NCBI RefSeq assembly: GCF_007989605.1
Contig: NZ_BJUL01000009.1
Span: 1 to 64,000, forward strand
From: Vreelandella venusta
GTDB taxonomy: Bacteria > Pseudomonadota > Gammaproteobacteria > Pseudomonadales > Halomonadaceae
Length of the DNA: 64,000 bases
Direction: 5' to 3'
Position 1 is the first letter of the stretch. Every line of letters starts with the position of its first letter. A model generated the notes under the pieces. It ran no database searches, was not told the DNA's origin, and worked only from the letters and a program-made list of their open reading frames with translations. The position numbers and the translations under genes are program-made. This document shows, one piece after another, positions 27,252-36,074 of this stretch.

Positions 27252-27455
27252 TCAATCACGCAGCGACGCATAGTACGCGCGAATATGGTCAGTTTCGTGG
27301 TAATTCGTTGTTTGTTTTTTAGGCTCAATCGATGTGGTGTTATCGGCTTGAGCTAGCGTGACGTGACCTACAGCAGCGGCCGCACCGGCAGCGGCGGTAC
27401 CTAGCCCAACGGTTTTCATAAACCGACGGCGCTCAGAGTTGTGTGACGTGTGCAT
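27252..27455 (-). CDS. formate dehydrogenase-region Tat-target peptide
   Basis: The 67-residue small protein has the twin-arginine signal ERRRFMKTVGLG, an Ala/Gly-rich h-region, then a short mature part ending in HIRAYYASLRD. Such peptides are found immediately ahead of fdhA in many proteobacteria (formate_TAT type family); their role is undefined, perhaps as a subunit or export aid. I chose the ATG at 27455 behind GAGGAG. It is 24 bases upstream of fdhA on the same strand. Confidence 0.82.
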   Translation of the reverse strand: MHTSHNSERRRFMKTVGLGTAAAGAAAAVGHVTLAQADNTTSIEPKKQTTNYHETDHIRAYYASLRD

Positions 27456-27534
27456 GGGTTTCTCCTCTATCATGCCCTTATTCTTCTGCATGGCCAGCTG
27501 GCCCTATTATTCGCTTACCGCTGCGCACTGCCAC

Positions 27535-28188
27535 TCACGGTGTGACGTCGCGCGCCGCGCCGGCTGCGGTTGTCGTTGGCTCCACAATCCGCACCGCTTG
27601 ATAGGCCGCTCTTTCGCTCAACGTTGCCTGCTCGCTTTCCATAAACGCGCCGCCTAACTGGCCAAGCGATGCGTAAAAAACAGTGTCGACTCTAGTGAGG
27701 TCGTCAAAGCAGCGCGTTGACCAGGGAGCCATGTGTTGCTGGAAGAAGTAGCTCTGCTCGCTGCTCTGGGACGTAATCAGCATTGCCATCACCTCACATA
27801 TAGCAGCCAAATGATCTTCTGGCTCGCGGGTATGCTCGCTACGCTCAAACCCCAGCGCGCGAAGGTCCTGGCGTAATGCAACTAATGCTGCCTCCATTAA
27901 TTCCCCATTTCGGTACCAAGACGCATAAGGCACTATCTCGCCCTGAATGACGCCAACCAGAAGACGAAAGTGGGCACGCTGCAGGCTATCTACACTGCTT
28001 TGGCCAGCAGCATTTGAGAGCGCTGACCAACACTCCGCCAATCGGCTGCCGTCTTGTTCAATATCTAGACTGGCTAGCCACGCTAATAACTCACCGTCGG
28101 GCGCCTGGCGTAGCAAACTGGCTAAGAGCTGATAAATATCGGCCCGCAGTGCGTCTGTATCGCTAAGTGTGGGCATTGCATCACTCAT
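27535..28188 (-). CDS. TorD/DmsD-family molybdoenzyme chaperone
   Basis: The 217-residue all-alpha protein has the TorD-family layout: an N-terminal ADIYQLLASLLRQ helix, a YASWYRNGELME segment (compare the PYESV/YxS region) and an EPEDHLAAICEVM helix carrying the conserved EPxDH motif. It should bind the Tat signal of FdhA and hold it until the cofactor is inserted. It lies between the polyferredoxin and Tat-peptide genes on the same strand. Confidence 0.88.
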   Translation of the reverse strand: MSDAMPTLSDTDALRADIYQLLASLLRQAPDGELLAWLASLDIEQDGSRLAECWSALSNAAGQSSVDSLQRAHFRLLVGVIQGEIVPYASWYRNGELMEAALVALRQDLRALGFERSEHTREPEDHLAAICEVMAMLITSQSSEQSYFFQQHMAPWSTRCFDDLTRVDTVFYASLGQLGGAFMESEQATLSERAAYQAVRIVEPTTTAAGAARDVTP

Positions 28189-28192
28189 TGCT

Positions 28193-29911
28193 TTACACCT
28201 TTAGTTGCGCATCAGGGTCACGGATCATGGTTTTCCACACATCTTTAACCCGGCAGTCCTCGCACATTTCTAGCCGCGCGAGTGCATCGCCCGCGAAATA
28301 GGGGTGGTTAGCCAGCTTCGCTTTGATGGTCGCTACCGTACTGGCAGTGGCAAACGGCTTGCCGCAGCCAATACACTCAAAGGCCGCCTCTTCGTGACAA
28401 ACTTGCCGTGTGTCGCGTTCCGGCGCCGCTAAAAAACCAGGAAGTAGCGTAATCGCGCTTTCAGGGCACGCCTGTTCACATAGCCCGCACTGCACACAGT
28501 CGGACTCCAAGAAACTTAGCGCGGGTGTATCGCCCCCTGCTTTCAGTGCCGGTGTCGGACAATTACTCACGCAGGCATGACAAAGCGTGCAGGCTTCACG
28601 ATCAACTTGAATGCCGCCATAAGCGGCCCCGTCAGGCATGCTATGCCGGTCATTACTAGGCGTTCCAAGCGCTGCAAGTGTTGCGAGCACTTGATTAAAG
28701 CGGGCGCGCTTATGGGGATCGGTAAAGGTCAACGCAGCATCGGTTAATGGCGTAAGCGTGGGAAGTGCATCGCGTTCAACCGCCGACTCTGGCGGCAGCA
28801 GTTTAATCCGCGCGGCATCATGCCCCAGTGCGTCCAGTAAGCCGTGGGCTTGAGCAACTTGGTGGGTGATGAACGTGGTTAAACGAGGCGGCATCCCATC
28901 GTGCAACTGAATACGCACCTCGGCAGCCCCGTTCGCCAGCGCGGTAAGCCACTGGTCGTGGCCAGCAGCCCCCAGCTCTTCAAGCGGGGCATCAAGCAGA
29001 TGGCCTGGCGTAACAGCACCTGCTTGGCGTTCAGCATCGAGAAAGTCATGGGTGACAAAACGCATCACAGGCGCTTGACCGCCCGCCTCGCGATAGGCGG
29101 CCAGCCACGTCGCTAAGGTGTCTTGCTGACGACGGGTTTCCGGCAGGCGAAATTCAATCGCACCGGTTGGGCAAGCACTGGTACAACTGCCCACCCCCTG
29201 GCAAAGGAACGGGTCAATCTCAATACGCGATTCAATGCGCCCTTGAATGCTGGAAATGGCATCTGCCGGACAAACATCCAAACAGCGAGTACAGCCCACG
29301 TTGCCACTCGCGGAGTGTGCGCAGAGATCACTATTAACCTGGAAGTAACGCGGTTTATCGAATTCACCAACGAGTTCAATAACGCTTTCCAGAATTTCAC
29401 CGCGCCGCGCTTCTTGGGCTAGCCAATCCAGACACACATAGCCCGGCGGTGGGATTTCCCATACATGAGTGGCCTTCGACATGGCTGCTGCCGTTAAGTC
29501 GAGCACCACGTCAAACACATCACGCTCAATTAGTGCTTGAGCCAAATTGAGTGTGTCGCCATTCGCGGGCGCTACCTCAACGCGAAAGGCACCCAGATAA
29601 CCAGTGATGCGCAGTTGAGATTGTTGGGTATCGGTTAGCGTTTGGCAGATGAGAGGCTCGTTGGCCGCCGCTAAATCAACGGTAGAATCCGTTGTTAGCA
29701 GTGTCAACGATGCCAAGCCACGCCCCTGTAACACTCGGGCAGCTTGGCTAACATCGTGTGAATTGCCCATCAACAGCGCATGACCGCGGCTGTGATAAGT
29801 CACATTAGCAGGCGTTAAGTTAACCGGCCACGAGATACGCTGGCGTACCGCTTCGCGGGCGGTGACGTTAACCTGGTCATCTACCGATGCCAGTTGGATT
29901 CGTTGGTTCAT
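28193..29911 (-). CDS. polyferredoxin-like 4Fe-4S protein of the formate dehydrogenase locus
   Basis: The 572-residue protein has a Rossmann-like N-terminal region (about 40-180). Two ferredoxin clusters follow (CTRCLDVCPADAIS, and CQGVGSCTSACPTGAI), then a middle domain, then a second pair (CTLCHACVSNCPTPAL, CVQCGLCEQACPESAI). CxxC pairs near the C-terminus (CIGCGKPF, CEDCR) complete it. No signal peptide is visible, so it is probably cytoplasmic. Homologues accompany DUF3305/DUF3306 in fdh loci. An electron-transfer role in maturation or formate-linked redox is inferred. Confidence 0.8.
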   Translation of the reverse strand: MNQRIQLASVDDQVNVTAREAVRQRISWPVNLTPANVTYHSRGHALLMGNSHDVSQAARVLQGRGLASLTLLTTDSTVDLAAANEPLICQTLTDTQQSQLRITGYLGAFRVEVAPANGDTLNLAQALIERDVFDVVLDLTAAAMSKATHVWEIPPPGYVCLDWLAQEARRGEILESVIELVGEFDKPRYFQVNSDLCAHSASGNVGCTRCLDVCPADAISSIQGRIESRIEIDPFLCQGVGSCTSACPTGAIEFRLPETRRQQDTLATWLAAYREAGGQAPVMRFVTHDFLDAERQAGAVTPGHLLDAPLEELGAAGHDQWLTALANGAAEVRIQLHDGMPPRLTTFITHQVAQAHGLLDALGHDAARIKLLPPESAVERDALPTLTPLTDAALTFTDPHKRARFNQVLATLAALGTPSNDRHSMPDGAAYGGIQVDREACTLCHACVSNCPTPALKAGGDTPALSFLESDCVQCGLCEQACPESAITLLPGFLAAPERDTRQVCHEEAAFECIGCGKPFATASTVATIKAKLANHPYFAGDALARLEMCEDCRVKDVWKTMIRDPDAQLKV

Positions 29912-30097
29912 GCATTCTCACGGTCAGAAAGTCTTTTTTTTATAATTAAAAGTTATGTTATTTACTTTAATGGCATATCTTAGCGCTTTCCCTACCTTGA
30001 GCGTATGGTGCTTACGCGTTTTTCGCCACTTTAAAGCGCATCAGCGTCTCAACGCATCATCAGAAAAATCACCATAACCAACTGTTTATAAAAACAC

Positions 30098-30721
30098 TTA
30101 CTCCTTTTTAATACGTTCGTCTAGCTTGCTGTTAGATGAATCAGACTGGTCGTCTATTAACGCTGTTGTTGCGCAACCACTCTCGCTTATACAAGCATTA
30201 ACGTCTTCATGTGGGGTAGAAGTTCCGTCATCCGCGATGCTCTCACCAGCTGTTTCTGCTGGCCTATCGACTGCCTCTTCCGCTTTGTTTGCCCAGCGGC
30301 GAAGCTTGCCTGCAAGCTCAGTGGCCATAGGTTTAAGCTGCTGACGATAATCAGCATCGTAGTCATCCAACCCATCGCGTACGTTGTAGTTACCGGTGGC
30401 CCATAGCCTTTTTAGGGCACGGCGGCGCAGTGCAGCGCTGACACCAGGTGCCATGAACGCGCTAAAATCACTGCCTGCCGGTAAACTATCAGGGTCGGGT
30501 AAAGTGTGATCCAAGCTGCCAGGAAGGGGACGCGCGTCATCAACGTTAGCCTCTGCATCCAACGACTCAGTTTCGCTGGAAGTAGCACTTAGCGCATCGG
30601 CCTCTAGCCCTAGCTCTGACTTCGGCTCTGCGCTGCCGTTGGGAGGGTTCTCTGACGCTACGTCTGCTTCGTTGCTTTCAACGCCACGCTTTTTACGTGA
30701 CCAGCGTTCAAGCCTGCTCAC
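30098..30721 (-). CDS. DUF3306 family protein
   Basis: The 207-residue protein begins MSRLERWSRKKRGVE and has the DUF3306 core: LPDPDSLPAGSDFSAFMAPGVS, ALRRRALKRLWATGNYNVRDGLDDYDADY. The flanks are acidic and low in complexity. No enzymatic motif is apparent. The family is found almost only next to formate dehydrogenase genes. It overlaps the DUF3305 gene by four bases. The 186 bp between it and the polyferredoxin gene (29912-30097) are AT-rich and probably hold that operon's promoter. Confidence 0.82.
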   Translation of the reverse strand: MSRLERWSRKKRGVESNEADVASENPPNGSAEPKSELGLEADALSATSSETESLDAEANVDDARPLPGSLDHTLPDPDSLPAGSDFSAFMAPGVSAALRRRALKRLWATGNYNVRDGLDDYDADYRQQLKPMATELAGKLRRWANKAEEAVDRPAETAGESIADDGTSTPHEDVNACISESGCATTALIDDQSDSSNSKLDERIKKE

Positions 30722-31158
30722 TGGGGCTGCTCCTTGGTCGGGGTGTCTTTAGCCCGACCGGCTCCCTTATGCTTCTTTTTGCGCTTTTCTGATGGCGCTT
30801 CACCATGGCGCGCTAAATAGCTTTCCAACCATACCTGAATCGCCATCGGCATCGATGCTTCGAGTACCTGCTGTTCACCATCAAGCCACCCCGCCGCAAC
30901 ATCTTGGCTTGCAGTAATAGCATCAGGCTTGGGCGCTTGTCCGGTAAAACCAGCGCGAACAAAAAGACGCGGAGTTACTGACGTAAGGTTAAAGCGGTAG
31001 GCCGCACGCTCGGTCATCGACAGTTGAAGGCTAAGCACATAGTCACCTTGCTCACCTGGCGTCAGCTCGGCGATACGCCATTGCGTTAAGGTAAAGCCCC
31101 TCACCTGCTTGGGCTCTGCCACCAAGGTAATGCTCAAAGAGCGCAGATTATCACTCAT
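30718..31158 (-). CDS. DUF3305 family protein
   Basis: The roughly 146-residue protein has the DUF3305 style: an opening LSITLVAEPKQVRGFTLTQW, a beta-rich middle and a PMAIQVWLESYLARHGE segment, then a lysine-rich tail. Function is unknown; it pairs with DUF3306 in formate dehydrogenase loci. I chose the ATG at 31158; an upstream ATG at 31224 would add 22 residues without family similarity, and the ribosome-binding site is weak for both. The 146-bp gap to fdhD is a divergent promoter region. Confidence 0.75.
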   Translation of the reverse strand: MSDNLRSLSITLVAEPKQVRGFTLTQWRIAELTPGEQGDYVLSLQLSMTERAAYRFNLTSVTPRLFVRAGFTGQAPKPDAITASQDVAAGWLDGEQQVLEASMPMAIQVWLESYLARHGEAPSEKRKKKHKGAGRAKDTPTKEQPQ

Positions 31159-31304
31159 ACGGATAGACCACCTTAGACCTTGAATGGGTAGACAAGTAAG
31201 CCTTTTGAGCGCCATCATCGTCAACTCAGAGTGTTTTACTCAACTATTATAATTTACATGTATGCGTTACATGATTCTTCACTAGGTTCCAACGAGGATT
31301 GCGG

Positions 31305-32162
31305 ATGCCCGCCCTTCAGTTAAGCCGAGCCCGCTTACCGGCCACGACGACAATCGATGTGCTGGATGCTTACGGCGACTCCCGCCAACAAGCCATCGCC
31401 GCAGAGCGCGCGCTGACGGTTTACCTCAATAAACGTGAAATTGTCACGCTAATGACGCTAGGCGATGACCCTGAAGCCTTGGTGGTGGGCTATCTACGCA
31501 ACCAGGGATTACTGCGCCGCGCGGAAGACTTATTGGCGGTACAGGTGGATTGGGAGGTCGAGTCCGCCGCCGTCGTCACCGATTATTTACCTGACGATTT
31601 AGACAACCGGCTGAGTACTCGTACCGTCACCACGGGTTGCGGTCAGGGGACCGTGTTCGGCAAATTACTGGAACAAACATCGCTCTCTGCGTTACCTGAG
31701 ACAACGCTGGCGCAATCAACGCTTTATCAGTTGCTAACCAATTTGAATACCTACAACGAGACTTATCGCAGCGCGGGAGCAGTACATGGTTGCGCGCTGT
31801 GCCAGCAAAGCCGCGTGCTCGACTTCGTTGAAGATGTCGGGCGTCACAATGCGGTGGATACCCTGGCAGGCCACCAGTGGCTCAACCAGGCCGAAAGCAG
31901 TAGTGCTGATATTTTCTATACCACTGGCCGCCTAACTTCCGAAATGGTGTTGAAAGTGGCGCAAATGGGGATCAGCGTGCTGGTTTCACGTTCTGGGGTG
32001 ACCCAAAAAGGCGTGGAGCTGGCGGAACGCTTCGGCGTGATGCTGATTGCTCGGGCTAAGGGCAAACACTTCCAGGCGATTAATACCGCTAACCGCCTAA
32101 CGTTAGATGCCATTCCAGCCAAGCCACCCAGTGCGCGCACGTCTAAGGAGGCCGGTCTATGA
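31305..32162 (+). CDS. fdhD: formate dehydrogenase accessory sulfurtransferase
   Basis: FdhD delivers sulfur to the Mo cofactor of formate dehydrogenase. The 285-residue protein has the EDVGRHNAVDTLAGH and TTGRLTSEMVLKVAQMGISVLVSRS signatures. The loop that is CGVC in E. coli reads TGCGQGT here, keeping only the first cysteine, while a CxxC appears later in HGCALCQ. The ATG at 31305 follows AACGAGG; a TTG two codons earlier is possible. It is the first gene of fdhD-mobA-moeA-moaA. Confidence 0.92.
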   Translation: MPALQLSRARLPATTTIDVLDAYGDSRQQAIAAERALTVYLNKREIVTLMTLGDDPEALVVGYLRNQGLLRRAEDLLAVQVDWEVESAAVVTDYLPDDLDNRLSTRTVTTGCGQGTVFGKLLEQTSLSALPETTLAQSTLYQLLTNLNTYNETYRSAGAVHGCALCQQSRVLDFVEDVGRHNAVDTLAGHQWLNQAESSSADIFYTTGRLTSEMVLKVAQMGISVLVSRSGVTQKGVELAERFGVMLIARAKGKHFQAINTANRLTLDAIPAKPPSARTSKEAGL

Positions 32163-32794
32163 TCACCCCGCAAACCCTCACTGGCATGATTCTCGCGGGC
32201 GGTGAAGGCCGCCGTATGGGTGGGCGTGACAAAGGCCTTGAACCCTTCGCGGGACTACCGCTCGTGGCCCATGTGGCTCAACGCTTTGATAGCCATGTAT
32301 CCGAACTATTGATCAACGCCAATCGCAATACAGATGCCTATGCACTGTTTGCAAGTCGGGTTATTGAAGACGTGGAAGGCGGCTTTAAAGGCCCGTTGAT
32401 GGGCATTTATAGTGGCCTGCGCGCTGCTAAAACGCCCTGGCTACTGGTTGCCCCTTGCGACTCACCTGCCCTACCTAATGACCTAGTGGCGCGTATGGTG
32501 GCGGGCATCACCTCAGAGAGTGGTGAACACGATATCGCCGTTGCGTTTGACGGCGAGCGCCTGCACCCAGTCGTCGCACTGCTGCGCACCTCGCTTGCCG
32601 ATGACTTAGCGAATGCGCTGGCTGAGGGCGAACGTAAAATTGACCGCTGGTACGCTCGCCACTCATGGTGCAAGGTCGATATGTCGGATTGCCCGGAAAC
32701 ATTTGCCAACCTCAATACCGAAGAGGAAAAGGCTCGTTTGGAGCTAACGCTAGGTTCTGTCGCTAACAACGCTGCCTCGAGGGAAACACCATGA
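32159..32794 (+). CDS. mobA: molybdenum cofactor guanylyltransferase
   Basis: The 211-residue MobA joins GMP to molybdopterin to form the MGD cofactor needed by FdhA. The nucleotide-binding ILAGGEGRRMGGRDKGL opens the protein, and VAPCDSPALP and a DGERLHPVVALLRT stretch follow in the expected places. It overlaps fdhD by four bases (ATGA) and moeA2 by four bases. Confidence 0.92.
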   Translation: MITPQTLTGMILAGGEGRRMGGRDKGLEPFAGLPLVAHVAQRFDSHVSELLINANRNTDAYALFASRVIEDVEGGFKGPLMGIYSGLRAAKTPWLLVAPCDSPALPNDLVARMVAGITSESGEHDIAVAFDGERLHPVVALLRTSLADDLANALAEGERKIDRWYARHSWCKVDMSDCPETFANLNTEEEKARLELTLGSVANNAASRETP

Positions 32795-34044
32795 GCCTGT
32801 CGTGCTTCGAACTCGGTGAGCAAATGCTCAGCGTTGACGCAGCGCGAGAGGCACTACTGTCCTTGGCTGAACAGCCCGTTGCGGTAGAATCGGTAGCGCT
32901 GAGCCAAGCTTATGGCAGACGCTTAGCCACCGATATCATTGCGCCAATTAACGTGCCACAGAATACCAATGCAGCCATGGATGGTATCGCCCTGGCGTGG
33001 CCAGGAGAGCAACCTCATCAAACTCAATGGCCGATTGCAGGCGATGCTTTTGCCGGACAAGCGTTTGAAGGCAGCGTACCTCTCGGCCAATGCGTACGCA
33101 TTACCACGGGTGCCCCGTTACCGTCAGGCACCGACACCATTATCATGCGCGAGCAGCTTAGCGAGCATAACAGCAGTGTCACCGTTGACTCTCCCGATCG
33201 AGTTAGCCATGGTCAGCATGTGCGCCAAGCAGGGGAAGATATTGCCCTAGGCGAGGTAGCACTGGTAGCTGGCACGCGGCTAGATGCCGCCTGCTTGGGG
33301 TTAATCGCCTCACTGGGCTATGGTGAGGTTTGTGTTTTCAGGCGTCCAAAGGTGGCGATTTTCTCTACTGGAAATGAGGTCACTCCCCCTGGCGAAGCGC
33401 TGCCCAGCGCAGGCATTTACGACACCAATCGTTTTACATTGCTGGGCCTGCTCAACGAACAGGGTGCTGAAGTGATGGATCTGGGCATTTTGCCTGATGA
33501 CCCCACCACCATTCAAAATGCCCTGGCTAGCGCGGCGACGCAGTGTGATTTAGTTATTACCAGTGGAGGCGTTTCTGTCGGCCAGGCCGATTACACCAGG
33601 GAAGCGTTGGAAACATTAGGCCAATTAGCTTTTTGGCGCGTGGCGCTGCGCCCCGGGCGCCCCATGGCCTGCGGCTGGCTGGGTGAATCGCGCAAGCCAT
33701 TTGTCGGCTTACCCGGCAACCCCGTTGCGGTCATGGTAACCTTTAGCCAATTCGTAGTGCCATTATTGGAACGTTTACAAAAACAATCTCCCGTTCCACC
33801 GAGGCGTTTAACAGCCATTACCCAAACTCCGCTAAAAAGTCGCCTAAAGCGCACCGATTTTATACGTGGCATTTATTCAAGCGATGCTCACGGTGTGCTG
33901 CAGGTACGTAGTACCGGAGCGCAGGGGTCTGGGATTTTAACCTCGATGGTAGCTGCTAACTGCCTGATTGAGCTGGGTGATGATCAAGCAGGCGCCCAGC
34001 CAGGCGACGCAGTCTGCATTCAACCACTGACGAGGTGGCCATGA
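32791..34044 (+). CDS. moeA: molybdopterin molybdenumtransferase, second copy
   Basis: The 417-residue MoeA paralogue has [46 protein letters not shown] and [11 protein letters not shown]. It differs clearly from the first copy at 20419-21624 (for example STGNEV against STGDEI). Its place in the fdhD operon suggests dedication to formate dehydrogenase, or a different metal preference (Mo versus W); both are inference. Both ends overlap neighbouring genes by four bases. Confidence 0.9.
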   Translation: MSLSCFELGEQMLSVDAAREALLSLAEQPVAVESVALSQAYGRRLATDIIAPINVPQNTNAAMDGIALAWPGEQPHQTQWPIAGDAFAGQAFEGSVPLGQCVRITTGAPLPSGTDTIIMREQLSEHNSSVTVDSPDRVSHGQHVRQAGEDIALGEVALVAGTRLDAACLGLIASLGYGEVCVFRRPKVAIFSTGNEVTPPGEALPSAGIYDTNRFTLLGLLNEQGAEVMDLGILPDDPTTIQNALASAATQCDLVITSGGVSVGQADYTREALETLGQLAFWRVALRPGRPMACGWLGESRKPFVGLPGNPVAVMVTFSQFVVPLLERLQKQSPVPPRRLTAITQTPLKSRLKRTDFIRGIYSSDAHGVLQVRSTGAQGSGILTSMVAANCLIELGDDQAGAQPGDAVCIQPLTRWP

Positions 34045-35048
34045 CTAAACAACCAATTGCTGAAACACTCATTGATGATTTCGGCCGTCGTGTTAGCTAT
34101 GTACGCATTTCCGTGACGGATCGTTGCGACTTCCGCTGCGTTTACTGCATGAGCGAAGAGATGACCTTCCTGCCAAGAGCGAAAGTGCTTACGCTGGAAG
34201 AACTCGCCATGGTAGCTCAGGCGTTTACCGAGCTAGGCGTTGAGAAAATCCGCTTAACTGGGGGCGAGCCGCTAGTACGTAATGGCATTGAGCAGCTTGT
34301 GGACGACATTGGCGCGCTGCCGGGGCTCAACGATTTCACCATGACCACGAACGGGGCCAGTCTGCGTAAACACGCCAAACGGCTCTATCAAGGGGGGCTG
34401 CGCAGACTCAATATCAGCCTTGACTCCCTTGACCCAAAGCGCTTCAAACAGCTGACTCGGACAGGTGATTTAGCGAAAGTGATTGACGGCATTCACGCCG
34501 CTAAAGAAGCTGGTTTTTCACGTATCAAGCTTAACGCAGTAATTCTAAAGGGGCGCAATGATGATGAAGTGCTGGACCTCGTTACGTTCGCTCGCCAAGA
34601 AGAGCTAGATATCAGCTTTATCGAAGAGATGCCGCTGGGCGATGTGTCTGATCACTCTCGAGCCGAGACCTTTTACTCTAGTGACGACGTTCAAGCACTG
34701 ATCGAGACACGCTACCCGCTCATGCCCACAACGGAAACCACACCTGGGCCTTCGCGCTATTTTAAAATGGCCGATAGCAGCAGTCGGGTTGGCTTTATTT
34801 CGCCCCATAGTCACAACTTTTGCGATAGCTGCAACCGCGTACGGGTAACCGTTGAAGGCCGTCTACTGCTCTGCCTAGGCAATGAACACTCTGTCGATTT
34901 ACGTGCTGTACTACGCCGACACCCTGGCAATATGCTGGCGTTGAAAACCGCCATTATTAATGCCTTGCCGCTCAAGCCCGAGCGCCATCACTTTACGACC
35001 GATGGCGATGTCCAGGTGGTGCGCTTTATGAATATGACAGGGGGTTAA
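34041..35048 (+). CDS. moaA: GTP 3',8-cyclase
   Basis: This 335-residue radical-SAM enzyme starts molybdopterin synthesis from GTP. The SAM-cluster motif CDFRCVYC lies near the N-terminus, and the second Fe-S site is built from [11 protein letters not shown] and a later [13 protein letters not shown] is also intact. The C-terminus ends TGG after FMNM, near the double-glycine tail needed by the enzyme. The ATG at 34041 overlaps the moeA stop; a GTG two codons earlier is possible. Confidence 0.94.
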   Translation: MTKQPIAETLIDDFGRRVSYVRISVTDRCDFRCVYCMSEEMTFLPRAKVLTLEELAMVAQAFTELGVEKIRLTGGEPLVRNGIEQLVDDIGALPGLNDFTMTTNGASLRKHAKRLYQGGLRRLNISLDSLDPKRFKQLTRTGDLAKVIDGIHAAKEAGFSRIKLNAVILKGRNDDEVLDLVTFARQEELDISFIEEMPLGDVSDHSRAETFYSSDDVQALIETRYPLMPTTETTPGPSRYFKMADSSSRVGFISPHSHNFCDSCNRVRVTVEGRLLLCLGNEHSVDLRAVLRRHPGNMLALKTAIINALPLKPERHHFTTDGDVQVVRFMNMTGG

Positions 35049-35051
35049 ACG

Positions 35052-36074
35052 TTGTCAGCTACTCGCGTGCCAGTGCATATCATTACGGGCTTTCTAGGCA
35101 GCGGTAAAACTACGCTTATTCACGGCCTAATCGAGCAAAAGCCTGTGGATGAGAAGTGGGCCATTTTAGTCAATGAGTTTGGCCAAATAGGCATTGATCA
35201 AGCGATGTTTGAGCAGCGCGACGACGTCGTTGTCAAAGGTCTCCCCGGTGGCTGCCTATGTTGCCAGCTGGCCTTTGTGCTACAGGCTGCATTGGTCAAT
35301 TTGCTCGCCCGTAACAAACCAGACCGCGTCATTATTGAGCCTTCGGGGCTTGGCCATCCAGCTGGCTTACTCGATTTACTGCGCGGCGAAGCCTTTCAAG
35401 ATGTTGTCGCCGTGCACGATATTATTGCCACCCTAGATCCGCGCCGGTTAGATGAGCCTCGGGTCCGTGAACACGAGACCTTTCAAGACCAGTTGGCCAT
35501 GGCCGATGCCATCGCCATTACGATGGGCGAGCAGGCCAGTACCGAACAGCATGAACATGCGCAGCGGTTTGTGACGGAGCTCTGGCCACCACGCAAGTGG
35601 GTTCATCGCAGTGAGCATGGCACGATGCCGCTATCGCTGCTGTTAAACAGCGCCCAGACCCGTGCCCAACAAGAAGATACCGCTGTTCCTGATACGCACC
35701 GCCAAATGATGGCAACCCCGACACTGGAAGGCACTTTTTTTGATACGGCTCCTGCGCCTGGTCAGCCTCAGCACAAGACGGCTAGTGCCCTTGGATATAC
35801 CAGCACAGGTCTTCGCTGGCATCCCAGTGAACGCTTTGACCTTGATCGTTTGGCCGCTCACTTGAGTGAGTTTCCCGCATCTGCGCGAGTAAAAGGCGTC
35901 TTTCATACCGAGCAGGGCTGGAAGCAGCTCAATCGAGCCGATGGAACACTTAGTCTCGGCAATAGCGCCTGGCGGCAAGATTCGCGGCTGGAGGTGATTA
36001 CCCCCGACAATGACGCTAATACCCACACCAATTTAGTGACAGAACTGCAATCATCAGGAGCGCTGTTGAGCTAA
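35052..36074 (+). CDS. CobW/COG0523-family GTPase
   Basis: The 340-residue P-loop GTPase of the metallochaperone family has Walker A GFLGSGKTT, the metal-binding GGCLCC (CxCC) and an EPSGLGHP switch region. The C-terminal CobW_C domain contains LRWHPSERFDLDRLAAHL. The nucleotide-specificity element, normally NKxD, reads ITMGEQAS here. The start is TTG, three bases after moaA, so it belongs to the Mo-cofactor operon. A role in metal delivery to this pathway is suggested only by position. The 3' end overlaps the convergent gene by 21 bases. Confidence 0.85.
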   Translation: MSATRVPVHIITGFLGSGKTTLIHGLIEQKPVDEKWAILVNEFGQIGIDQAMFEQRDDVVVKGLPGGCLCCQLAFVLQAALVNLLARNKPDRVIIEPSGLGHPAGLLDLLRGEAFQDVVAVHDIIATLDPRRLDEPRVREHETFQDQLAMADAIAITMGEQASTEQHEHAQRFVTELWPPRKWVHRSEHGTMPLSLLLNSAQTRAQQEDTAVPDTHRQMMATPTLEGTFFDTAPAPGQPQHKTASALGYTSTGLRWHPSERFDLDRLAAHLSEFPASARVKGVFHTEQGWKQLNRADGTLSLGNSAWRQDSRLEVITPDNDANTHTNLVTELQSSGALLS

